NCBI GenBank assembly: GCA_964645775.1
Contig: CAZYBU010000012.1
Span: 1 to 64,000 of the forward strand
DNA: 64,000 bases
Direction of reading: 5' to 3'
Origin: CAZYBU01 sp964645775
Lineage (GTDB): Bacteria > Spirochaetota > UBA4802 > UBA5550
Shown in pieces: positions 34,889 to 42,396 of the stretch. A program made the position numbers and the translations under genes. Below the pieces are notes generated by a model. It was not told the origin of the DNA, made no database searches, and was given only the letters and a program-made list of their open reading frames with translations. Positions within the stretch are counted from its first letter, which is position 1; the number at the start of each line of letters is the position of its first letter.

Positions 34889-36000
34889 CTGAGTTCCTCC
34901 AGTATCTCTTCCCGGTCATGGATTAAACCATTTAGAAGCAGGGTAAAGGAACGGGTGTCCAGTTCTTTCGGAAAGCTGTTACTACGAAGTTTGCCTGAAA
35001 TAAGATGGAAAAACTCCCCTCGCAATGAATTTTCTTTTTCGTACCTGGAACAGAGGGCTTCCAGGGAGGGGTAAGTCCTGTATTCCAGTGAAAGCCGATG
35101 GAAGTGTTCCTGGAGGCGGTCGAGATCATCCTCCTGAATCATGAAAGGAGACTCTCCCGTTATAATGAAATGAGCGATGGTTTTGTCCGAGGACTCTGTC
35201 AGGATGGCTTTCTCCAGACTTTCCTGAGATTGTAAATCTGAACAGTCAATAGTTTGCTCAAGGACCCGGTATTCGTTAACCGAGAGGCGTTTAATGCGGG
35301 ATACTTTATCATCCATGACCTTCATGGAAATGATGAACCGGTCGCCCCTCTCCTCCTGCTTCACGGCCTCCGGTGATCCCGGGTAGGCCCCGATAATCCG
35401 GTTATGGGCTTTAAAAAGACGGAATCCATGATTGTAGCCGAGAGCGTAGAAATCGAGATTAAGGCTTTTAAGCCGTTCACGGTTGATAACACAACGGTCC
35501 CTGGAGGAGTCGTTCTTCGCGGGTTGAAAATCCGCATGAAAAAGGCCGAGGTGAACTCCTTCTCCCTCAACACGCACCATCTTCATCAGGGTTCCGCCGG
35601 CCGTTGCTGGAAGACCGTAAATATAAATGGTCTGGGAGCCCTTGATATAGAGGTAAGGTTTCTCCATCTTCTGGCAAAAGAGATGTGTAAAAGGAAGACC
35701 AGTAAGTTCAGCTCTTAACTGGCCGTTGGAATCCAGGTCATTAAATCCCGGCGAGAAGAAGATATCCGTGTCCGAATCTCTCAGGGCCAGAAACTCGGTT
35801 TTAAGGACTTCTGCAAGATCGGGATACGATGACCTGCCGTCTAACAGATCTCCGGCAATGAGCAGGAGGTCATGGTTTCGCGCCAGGGCCAGGATCTTTC
35901 GAAACGTTGAAAGACGTACCCCTGCCGGGACTCCCCCCTCCTCTTCACCCAGGCCAAGATGGATGTCAGAAGTCAGGATGATAGATATCTCTTTTTTCAT
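34885..36000 (-). CDS. YhaO/SbcD-like metallophosphoesterase with altered motifs
   Basis: A 371-residue calcineurin-type phosphoesterase, the expected Mre11/SbcD-like partner of the ATPase. Motif I (SDIHLG, residues 11-16) and motif II (AGDLLD, about 49-54) are intact. Motif III, normally GNHD, reads GFND at residues 85-88, so the catalytic histidine is missing. The usual GHXH motif reads GYNH, losing the first histidine. The C-terminal capping region is typical. It could be a weak or inactive enzyme that keeps a structural role. Start ATG at 36000 is conventional; its stop overlaps the ATPase gene by four bases. Confidence 0.8.
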   Translation of the reverse strand: MKKEISIILTSDIHLGLGEEEGGVPAGVRLSTFRKILALARNHDLLLIAGDLLDGRSSYPDLAEVLKTEFLALRDSDTDIFFSPGFNDLDSNGQLRAELTGLPFTHLFCQKMEKPYLYIKGSQTIYIYGLPATAGGTLMKMVRVEGEGVHLGLFHADFQPAKNDSSRDRCVINRERLKSLNLDFYALGYNHGFRLFKAHNRIIGAYPGSPEAVKQEERGDRFIISMKVMDDKVSRIKRLSVNEYRVLEQTIDCSDLQSQESLEKAILTESSDKTIAHFIITGESPFMIQEDDLDRLQEHFHRLSLEYRTYPSLEALCSRYEKENSLRGEFFHLISGKLRSNSFPKELDTRSFTLLLNGLIHDREEILEELS

Positions 36001-36157
36001 TCAGCCAGCCGTGATGAGTTTTCCACTGTTCCTATTTTCGTTGATTTTACAGAAGCTCTTGAGACAAATACCGGGTCTGAATCCGGGGGTATTTTTATTG
36101 ACAAATAGAGGCTTCAGCGGCCTGGATAACGGAATAATATTCCTTCGAGAGTGACTG

Positions 36158-37177
36158 ATGGAAGAATCGAGAGAAAAACAGGGAAAGGGAAATAAAAAAG
36201 GTCGGCTGCGGAGTGCCGGGAACGCCTTTCTCTTCATACTGGCTGCCTTTACCCTGTACATGGTGCTTTCCCTCTTTGTTATGATATTTATGACAAAACC
36301 GGACATGGAAAGCCGTGTGCCCGATGTTGTTGGCAAGAAATTCATTGATGTTTACAATATCCTGGAGCGAAAGAATATACGGCCCAAAGTAACCTTCAGG
36401 GACGTTATGGACCTGGATGATGGTATCATACTCAGGCAGCATCCGGAAAGCGGCAGCGTCATACGAAGTGACAGCAGTCTCCGCCTTACCGTGAGTAGAA
36501 GCTTCTATTACGTGGAGACCCCGAACCTGGTGGGCCTTGCCCTTCCTATCGCGCTGAACAAGATAAAAAACCTTCATTATCAGGGCCGACCGGTCTCCAT
36601 CCAGAAGGGGATTGTTTCCTATATTCCTTCGGAGAAAACGCCGCAAAACATAGTTATTGGGCAGTCTCCCCTGGCCGGCGAAAGAATTACTCCTGAGATG
36701 AAAGTTAATCTTCTTATTTCCGCCGGTGACGTGGAATCCGATATGACCATGCCTGATCTGAAAGGGCAAAACATAAGCCTGGCCTATGATCTTTTGATGG
36801 CCATGGGAGTGCATGTCAAAGAGACATGCGAAGTTACAGGAGATATGGGGAAAAGCGGAACCATTACCGGTCAACACCCTTTTAAGGGGAGCAGCCTGAA
36901 GAAGGGAGACACGGTTAAGCTTCAGATCGCATATTATCCACTCAAGGACCATCCCTACATCGCCGTAGAAAAGGTGGAATACCGTATCCCCGAAGGAGAG
37001 AAAGCGGGTCTCTACGAGGCTTACGTTGAGGACAACATCTCCAGAAGAGTTCGTTATTCGGCTGACCTGAAACCGGGTGAAACAATGATATTCTGCTACA
37101 GGAGACAGGGAAACGCTCGAATTGAAATCGTCCGTGAAAACGCTCCCGTCAAGGTGATGACACAGGATGTTGAATAG
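36158..37177 (+). CDS. PASTA-domain membrane protein
   Basis: A 339-residue protein with a short basic cytoplasmic tail, one membrane helix (FLFILAAFTLYMVLSLFVMIFM) and three PASTA domains outside, beginning at about residues 50, 118 and 194 with the typical VPDVVGK, TPNLVGL and MPDLKGQ starts. PASTA domains bind cell-wall fragments or beta-lactams. No kinase domain is present. It overlaps rpe by 11 bases and is probably co-expressed. Similar PASTA proteins next to rpe and housekeeping genes occur in spirochaetes. Confidence 0.87.
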   Translation: MEESREKQGKGNKKGRLRSAGNAFLFILAAFTLYMVLSLFVMIFMTKPDMESRVPDVVGKKFIDVYNILERKNIRPKVTFRDVMDLDDGIILRQHPESGSVIRSDSSLRLTVSRSFYYVETPNLVGLALPIALNKIKNLHYQGRPVSIQKGIVSYIPSEKTPQNIVIGQSPLAGERITPEMKVNLLISAGDVESDMTMPDLKGQNISLAYDLLMAMGVHVKETCEVTGDMGKSGTITGQHPFKGSSLKKGDTVKLQIAYYPLKDHPYIAVEKVEYRIPEGEKAGLYEAYVEDNISRRVRYSADLKPGETMIFCYRRQGNARIEIVRENAPVKVMTQDVE

Positions 37178-37844
37178 CAGACCCCTTATATCACCTTCCA
37201 TTATCGCTTCTGACCTGACAGACATGGCCAGAATCGCCTCTGCCCTGGACCCTGAGGTTATCGACCTGCTTCACATGGATGTCATGGATGGCCGTTTCGT
37301 TCCGAACCTGACCTTCGGCCCGGGTTTTATCTCTTCACTGAAGACTCACACGGAGATCCCCCTGGATGTCCACCTTATGATCGAGGAGCCGGAGAGAAGC
37401 ATTGAAGAATACCTTGCCCTGGAACCCTGGGTCACTGTGATTCACTATGAGAGTACCCGTTTCCCGGCGCGCCTTCTGAACCTCGTCCGTGAGGAAGGAG
37501 GCCGTTCCGGACTGGCTATAAATCCGGCCACGCCCCTTGAATCTATCTTTGATATTCTACCCTACGCAGATCTTGTCTGTATTATGTCCGTGGACCCGGG
37601 GTTTTACGGCCAGGGGTTCATGGAGCCTGCCCTGGGGAGAATTTCACGTTTGAAACAGCATCTACGGGAAGAGGGTCTTGAAGATGTTCTTATCCAGGTG
37701 GATGGCGGTATCAACCTTGAGAACGCCTCCCGGGTTTTCAAGGCCGGTGTAGATATTCTCGTGGCGGGGAGCGCCGTTTTCAAAGGAGGGGACCCGGAGG
37801 CCAGTGTCCGGGCACTTAAGCAATCTGCCCTCCCGGCGACCTGA
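37167..37844 (+). CDS. rpe: Ribulose-phosphate 3-epimerase
   Basis: A 225-residue TIM-barrel enzyme interconverting ribulose and xylulose 5-phosphates in the pentose phosphate pathway. Motifs are complete: SPSIIASDL, HMDVMDGRFVPNLTFGP, PLDVHLMIEEPE, IMSVDPGFYGQGF and QVDGGINLENA. The ATG overlaps the PASTA gene. A terminator follows at 37981. Confidence 0.95.
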   Translation: MLNSRPLISPSIIASDLTDMARIASALDPEVIDLLHMDVMDGRFVPNLTFGPGFISSLKTHTEIPLDVHLMIEEPERSIEEYLALEPWVTVIHYESTRFPARLLNLVREEGGRSGLAINPATPLESIFDILPYADLVCIMSVDPGFYGQGFMEPALGRISRLKQHLREEGLEDVLIQVDGGINLENASRVFKAGVDILVAGSAVFKGGDPEASVRALKQSALPAT

Positions 37845-37851
37845 TCCTGGT

Positions 37852-37980
37852 TCAGCATACATAATCGGACAGACTGAAATTCTTCCGGATATAGTCACGC
37901 ATTTCCTTTATTCGACGTCGGACGGTCCTTTCCGATACCTCTTCTGAAAGGGTTGTTTCCCGGCTCGAAATTGGCGTTTG
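37852..37980 (-). pseudogene. Possible remnant of a DNA-binding protein C-terminus
   Basis: A minus-strand frame ending at 37852 reads TLSEEVSERTVRRRIKEMRD and then YIRKNFSLSDYVC before a stop. The SERTVRRRIKEMR stretch looks like the second half of a helix-turn-helix. No start or N-terminal part is seen; the fragment runs into the rpe terminator. Weak call. Confidence 0.25.
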
Positions 37981-38005
37981 AGGCCGGAATCCCCGGCTTT
38001 TTTTT
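37981..38005 (+). terminator. Intrinsic terminator of rpe
   Basis: AGGCCGG and CCGGCTT pair around a 5-base loop and are followed by eight T (37998-38005). Confidence 0.75.
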
Positions 38006-38208
38006 GCTTAGACCGGGATATTTTTTTGTGAATATCAATTAATATTGACAAAAAAAGGGCTGAATCGATACTTAATCCCTTATGCAGGTTCATGTCTGTA
38101 TCCTGCATGAACATAGAGAGATTGATTCCTGGATAACCAGGAATTTTTCTTTACTCGTGACGATAAACGGTATCAGTACCGACGCAATAGAAACCTGGAG
38201 GTATAGAG
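38006..38208 (+). promoter_or_regulatory. rpsP promoter and structured leader
   Basis: A strong promoter is present: TTGACA (38045-38050), 16-bp spacer, GATACT (38067-38072). The leader of about 130 bases holds two hairpins. The first pairs ATGCAGG (38082-38088) with CCTGCAT (38102-38108). The second, TTCCTGG-ATAA-CCAGGAA (38126-38143), is followed by five T and so resembles an intrinsic terminator. This could be attenuation of the ribosomal operon. A ribosomal protein ligand such as S16 or L19 is possible but not shown. Confidence 0.65.
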
Positions 38209-38475
38209 GTGGCGGTAAAACTGCGACTACAGAGGGTAGGAACAACGAACAGGCCATTTTATCGAATCGTGGCTGTTGACGCGCTTAAAAAGCGAGACGG
38301 GGCCGTAATTGAAATTATCGGTCGTTATCAGCCTATTGTAGATGGCGAGCAGCTGGAGATCGATGAGGAGAAAGCCCTTAAGTGGCTCAGGAGGGGCGCA
38401 CAGCCCACCGGGACAGTCAGAGATCATCTGAAAAAAAAGGGTATTCTTGAAAAATTCAGATCAGCTGTGAGCTGA
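38209..38475 (+). CDS. rpsP: 30S ribosomal protein S16
   Basis: An 88-residue protein with the S16 pattern VKLRLQRVGTTNRPFYRIVA and IIGRYQP at usual length. It starts with GTG, preceded by CTGGAGG. First gene of a conserved operon: rpsP, khpA, rimM, trmD, rplS, rnhB. Its leader may control the whole operon. Confidence 0.97.
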   Translation: MAVKLRLQRVGTTNRPFYRIVAVDALKKRDGAVIEIIGRYQPIVDGEQLEIDEEKALKWLRRGAQPTGTVRDHLKKKGILEKFRSAVS

Positions 38476-38488
38476 CAGGGGCAGGACC

Positions 38489-38725
38489 ATGGATTACAGA
38501 GAACTGGTTGAATATATGGTCAAGTCTCTGGTGGACAACCCGGAACAGGTTCAGCTCCGGGAAATAGAAGGTGAAAAATCCACCATACTTGAATTAAAGG
38601 TCACGAAGGAAGACATAGGTAAGGTAATCGGGAAGCATGGCCGAATAGCCCGCGCTATTCGGACGATTATAAGCGCCGCGGCTACGAAATCGGGTAAACG
38701 TATAGTCCTGGAAATCCTTGATTGA
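38489..38725 (+). CDS. khpA: KH-domain RNA-binding protein KhpA
   Basis: A 78-residue KH protein of the KhpA/YlqC family with the RNA-binding loop GKHG inside IGKVIGKHGRIARAIRT. It binds RNA, in other bacteria usually as a partner of KhpB/Jag, and affects cell size and division. It lies between rpsP and rimM, as in many Firmicutes and spirochaetes; its stop overlaps the rimM start. Confidence 0.93.
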   Translation: MDYRELVEYMVKSLVDNPEQVQLREIEGEKSTILELKVTKEDIGKVIGKHGRIARAIRTIISAAATKSGKRIVLEILD

Positions 38726-39260
38726 GGGAGAAGGTTCATATATTCGGATAGGGGCCGTTATCGGCGCCCACGGCCTGAAGGGACGTCTTCGGGTACTGAT
38801 GTTTACCGATATTGATGAGAGATTTACCCCTGGGAGCGAGATTTATCTCAGGATTGACGGGAATGAATATAAAACGGTACATGTCAGTGAATACTCGGCC
38901 CAGAAAGAGAGAAAATGCCTTCTCCTTCTGGATGAAATTGGGGACAGAAACAGGGCCGAGGCCCTGAAGGGCAGCGAGCTTTTTATAACCCGGCAGAAAG
39001 CGGAAGAAAGCCGGGATGATATACTGGATAGTGACGAATTTTATTTTTATGATCTGGTGGCATGCCGGGTCTTCATGGATGGCCTTCTTTACGGAAAGGT
39101 TGTGGGTATTCGCGAAGGGGGAGCCGGCGAGCTCCTCGAAATTGAAGATGAGAAGGGTAGAAGACACCTGGTTCCTTTTGTCGAAGCCATGGTGGATACG
39201 GACAGGATTCGTGAGGGACGCCTTGACATCCATCCGGTAGAGGGACTCCTTGATTATTAA
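38718..39260 (+). CDS. rimM: Ribosome maturation factor RimM
   Basis: A 180-residue 30S assembly factor. The N-terminal RimM beta-barrel starts IRIGAVIGAHGLKGRLRV; the C-terminal PRC-barrel has VGIREGGAGELLEIEDEKGRRHLVPFVEAMV. It starts with TTG at 38718, overlapping khpA. The stop overlaps trmD, so this part is tightly coupled. Confidence 0.94.
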   Translation: MIEGEGSYIRIGAVIGAHGLKGRLRVLMFTDIDERFTPGSEIYLRIDGNEYKTVHVSEYSAQKERKCLLLLDEIGDRNRAEALKGSELFITRQKAEESRDDILDSDEFYFYDLVACRVFMDGLLYGKVVGIREGGAGELLEIEDEKGRRHLVPFVEAMVDTDRIREGRLDIHPVEGLLDY

Positions 39261-39978
39261 TGTGGTAACCCTCTTTCCCGAGTTCTTTGTATCTCCCCTG
39301 GAGACGGGTCTTAAAGGCAGGGCCATTCAGGAGGGGATCGTAAGGGTGGAGCTTTTTAACCCGAGGGATTTTACGGTTGATCGTCATGGGCGGTGTGACG
39401 AGTATCCCTATGGTGGAGGGGCCGGAATGGTGATGACACCTGATCCCCTTTTTCGGGTACTCGAAGAGATGGAACGGGGAATGACCCTTTTCCCGACACC
39501 CTCGGGGAAGCCGATGGATCAGAGAAGGGTGAGAGAGTGGTCGTCCCACGATAGATTGACCCTTATCTGCGGACACTATGAAGGGATTGACCAGAGGGTC
39601 ATCGATCATTTTGTTGACGAGGAAGTCTCCATAGGGGATTACGTTCTGTCCGGAGGGGAAGAGGCCGCCCTGGTTATTATCGATGCTGTGTCCCGGCTTC
39701 TACCCGGCTACATGTCGAATGTGGATTCCCTGGTTGAGGAATCCTTTGAAGAGGAACTGCTGGAATATCCTCAGTACACCCGTCCTTCGGAGTACAGGGG
39801 GGCCAGAGTTCCGGAAGTCCTCCTGAGCGGTGATCATGCAGCGATTCGGGAGTGGCGGCTCCGAAATAGCATTGAACGAACAAAGAGAGTAAGACCCGAT
39901 TTATATAAAAGATTCTTGATGAGAAAATTACGGGGAGAGGATAGAAACAATGCAGATCATACAGTCGATTCAGAATGA
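39250..39978 (+). CDS. trmD: tRNA (guanine-N1)-methyltransferase
   Basis: A 242-residue SPOUT-family enzyme that methylates G37 next to the anticodon to prevent frameshifts. The knotted SAM site is seen in LICGHYEGIDQRVIDHFVDEE and SIGDYVLSGGEEAALVIIDA. The acidic active-site region and the RPSEYRGARVPEVLLSGDHAAI segment are complete. It starts with TTG at 39250, overlapping rimM. It overlaps rplS by 29 bases. Confidence 0.96.
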   Translation: MIINVVTLFPEFFVSPLETGLKGRAIQEGIVRVELFNPRDFTVDRHGRCDEYPYGGGAGMVMTPDPLFRVLEEMERGMTLFPTPSGKPMDQRRVREWSSHDRLTLICGHYEGIDQRVIDHFVDEEVSIGDYVLSGGEEAALVIIDAVSRLLPGYMSNVDSLVEESFEEELLEYPQYTRPSEYRGARVPEVLLSGDHAAIREWRLRNSIERTKRVRPDLYKRFLMRKLRGEDRNNADHTVDSE

Positions 39979-40369
39979 AATGGTACCGGAACTTCGGAAA
40001 CTTGATTTCGAAGTAGGTAATACCGTACGTGTCCATTACCGGATCGTGGAAGGAAATAAGGAACGGATCCAGGTCTTTGAAGGAATCGTTATCGCTATCG
40101 ATGGTAAGGACTCCAGCAGAACCTTCACGGTACGGAAGATATCCTTTGACGTAGGTGTGGAAAGAATTTTCCCTCTTCACTCACCCCGTATCGCGAAGAT
40201 CGAGATTCTTCGTAAAGGCAAGATACGCCGTTCCAAGCTCTACTTCATGCGGGAGCGGAAGGGCAAATCAGCCAAGCTCAAGGAAAAGCGGCAGCCTGGC
40301 GGAAAAGATAAGAAGGGAAAGGCTGTCAGCAGGCAAAAGGCACAGGATACGGATACCGCAGGCGAATAA
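39950..40369 (+). CDS. rplS: 50S ribosomal protein L19
   Basis: A 139-residue L19. The family core is intact: VGNTVRVHYRIVEGNKERIQVFEGIVIA, then FPLHSPRIAKIEILRKGKIRRSKLYFMR. A lysine-rich tail of about 25 residues extends beyond the usual end of the protein. Translation starts inside trmD. A terminator-like hairpin lies just after its stop, within the following gene. Confidence 0.96.
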   Translation: MQIIQSIQNEMVPELRKLDFEVGNTVRVHYRIVEGNKERIQVFEGIVIAIDGKDSSRTFTVRKISFDVGVERIFPLHSPRIAKIEILRKGKIRRSKLYFMRERKGKSAKLKEKRQPGGKDKKGKAVSRQKAQDTDTAGE

Positions 40370-40374
40370 CGGAA

Positions 40375-41079
40375 ATGAATATTTCAGGCGCAGGAAGAAG
40401 GGCTGGCGTAAAAACGCCGGCCCTTTTATCATTACCTGATTTCAGACTGGAACAGGAACTCCCGGTTCCCCATTCGGGTTGCTGCGCAGGGGCTGACGAG
40501 GCGGGACGGGGTTCTCTGGCCGGCCCTCTGGCCCTGGGCCTGGTAATATTTGACAGAGAACGATTCAATGAACTGGAAAACGTCTTTTCCGGGGTCATTC
40601 TCGACTCGAAACAGCTGACTCCCCGAAAAAGGGAAGATGCCGCGGAAATCATTCAGAGAGAGGCACTGGCCTGGAAAGTCGTTCTTGTTTCTCATCGATC
40701 TGTTGACCGCCTCAATATCAATGGAGCCACGGAGCTGGCCCTCCGCAGGGGAACGGTTCTTCTTGATAGAATGCCGGACATTGTCCTCATGGACGGTACT
40801 TTTTCCTTTACCCTGGATACCTCTTTTTATCCCGTACCGGGTGGAGACCGCAGGTCCCTCTCTATCGCGGCCGCTTCTATACTCGCCAAGGTGCACCGGG
40901 ATGCCATCATGAAGAAAATGGACGGTGTCTATCCCGGCTATGAATTCTCTGCTCACAAGGGCTACGGTACGGCCCGGCACAGGGAGATTATCCATAAACT
41001 CGGACCCTCCCCCATTCACAGAATGAGTTATGAACCGGTAAGGAGCCTGTACGGATACGATGAAGGTATCATCGAATGA
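40375..41079 (+). CDS. rnhB: Ribonuclease HII
   Basis: A 234-residue enzyme that removes ribonucleotides from DNA:RNA hybrids. Active-site motifs are ADEAGRGSLAG, ILDSKQLTPRKRE, DG in the central strand, and AAASILAKVHRD. The N-terminus carries about 40 extra residues before the first motif, coded in part by the hairpin at 40400-40427. The ATG at 40375 is the only in-frame start before the domain. It follows rplS by five bases. Confidence 0.95.
   Translation: MNISGAGRRAGVKTPALLSLPDFRLEQELPVPHSGCCAGADEAGRGSLAGPLALGLVIFDRERFNELENVFSGVILDSKQLTPRKREDAAEIIQREALAWKVVLVSHRSVDRLNINGATELALRRGTVLLDRMPDIVLMDGTFSFTLDTSFYPVPGGDRRSLSIAAASILAKVHRDAIMKKMDGVYPGYEFSAHKGYGTARHREIIHKLGPSPIHRMSYEPVRSLYGYDEGIIE
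40400..40427 (+). terminator. Terminator hairpin embedded in rnhB start
   Basis: GGGCTGGCGT (40400-40409) pairs with ACGCCGGCCC (40414-40423) across AAAA, a 10-bp stem with one wobble, followed by TTTT (40424-40427). It lies 31 bases after the rplS stop and inside codons 9-18 of rnhB. It may cut most transcripts after rplS so that rnhB and the genes beyond are made at lower level. Confidence 0.65.
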
Positions 41080-42097
41080 GACTCTCAGGATAGCAACCGG
41101 CCGGTTAACGAACCGTCTTTTTGCTTCCATCAAACCTGGCGAAACTGTATCTGCCCGAATAGCCAGCATCACGGGCCCCCGGCAGGCTGTTCTAAGTTTC
41201 CGTGGTAATAAAGTCAACGCGGAGTTTCTCAGGGGTGTTCCCGGCAGCCGTGAAGTCCTTCTCCAGCTTGAGAGCCGTGATGGTGGAATTTTCCGGTTCA
41301 GAATCATAACTGAACCGGGAAGGGAGGGTCTTTCCCGTTCCCTTGAATCATGGTTGATGGTTTCAGCTGAAAAAATTGATGCATCACTCCTTGCCCGTAT
41401 CCACAACATGCTTTCGGAGGGTTCCGTAACCCTTTTGGAACTCTACCGTTTGATTATGCAGGGAAGGGAGAAGGGGAAAGAGAACAGACTCCAGAACGTT
41501 TTGAACCGATTACTTGAAAAGGGGATCGATCTGAATACCATAAGATCTATCCTTCCCTACATGACTCCCTCCTCTCCGCTCGCAGGATTTTTTTATCCTT
41601 TTGTGAAAAAGGCTGGTATACCATGGGAAGGTCTTTTTGATTTTGCTGAGCCTCTGGATGATGAAGGGGACGTGGATCGATTTGTTGAGCGCTCACGGGA
41701 ATTGCTGAAAAAGGAGCCGGACCTTCTCAGGGATTTGCTGGATGCCCTTGTAGAGAGCGACGAGGGTGAACTCCCTTTTCTGAAAGATGGGAAGGTTGCC
41801 ACCTGTCCCATGATCGTGGGAGATATGAGTGTGTACCTCCAGGTCCCCTTCCAGGAGCTGGGTACCGTGGACATCCTGCTGAGGGAAAGGAACGATCTTC
41901 TTGAGGTACGTCTTTACGCGGAGAACGAGAAAGCCCGGGACGCTCTTGAGATGGAGAAAGAAGGCCTGGTTGATGAATTAAGGGCTCTCGGTTTTCAGGT
42001 ATCCGTTGTAACGGGTACGGGGCAAAATATTGTTGATACTATCGGATTTTTGCTGACTAATACGACAAGAAATATTCATTTTGACAGGAAGGCTTGA
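41060..42097 (+). CDS. FliK-like (flagellar hook-length control) protein
   Basis: A 345-residue protein with a beta-rich N-terminal domain (VSARIASITGPRQAVLSF) and a C-terminal domain of the FliK type (VYLQVPFQELGTVDILLRERN followed by LRALGFQVSVV). Bacillus ylqG and ylqH lie in the same place, after rnhB. With the following FlhB-like gene it makes a small export-apparatus-like pair away from the flagellar loci. Its job in this setting is unknown. The start overlaps rnhB. Confidence 0.65.
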   Translation: MKVSSNETLRIATGRLTNRLFASIKPGETVSARIASITGPRQAVLSFRGNKVNAEFLRGVPGSREVLLQLESRDGGIFRFRIITEPGREGLSRSLESWLMVSAEKIDASLLARIHNMLSEGSVTLLELYRLIMQGREKGKENRLQNVLNRLLEKGIDLNTIRSILPYMTPSSPLAGFFYPFVKKAGIPWEGLFDFAEPLDDEGDVDRFVERSRELLKKEPDLLRDLLDALVESDEGELPFLKDGKVATCPMIVGDMSVYLQVPFQELGTVDILLRERNDLLEVRLYAENEKARDALEMEKEGLVDELRALGFQVSVVTGTGQNIVDTIGFLLTNTTRNIHFDRKA

Positions 42098-42396
42098 TGG
42101 ATTTCACCCGGAAGGCTGTAGCCCTTGCTTATGAAGGAGATATTCCCCGAATTCTGGCCCGTGGAAAAGGGAAACTGGCAGAAAAACTACTTGAAATAGC
42201 AAGGGATAACAGCATCACTCTGTATAAAGATCGGGATCTGGCAGAAGTGTTGTATATTCTGGAGACCGGTTCCGAAATCCCTGAAGACCTTTATGCCGCA
42301 GTGGCTGTTGTGCTGGCGTATTGCTACCAGGTCAATGATGAGTTCAGGGAAAGGATGAAGAATATAAAGGGTTTTAATGAAAAAGATTCCCGTTGA
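42097..42396 (+). CDS. FlhB C-terminal-domain-like protein (YlqH family)
   Basis: A 99-residue protein equal to the cytoplasmic tail of the flagellar export switch FlhB. It has KAVALAYEGDIPRILARGKG, AEKLLEIARDNSITLYKDRD and EIPEDLYAAVAVVLAYCYQVN. The autocleavage motif NPTH and the membrane part are absent, as in YlqH. Translation begins on the stop of the FliK-like gene (TGATG). Confidence 0.85.
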   Translation: MDFTRKAVALAYEGDIPRILARGKGKLAEKLLEIARDNSITLYKDRDLAEVLYILETGSEIPEDLYAAVAVVLAYCYQVNDEFRERMKNIKGFNEKDSR

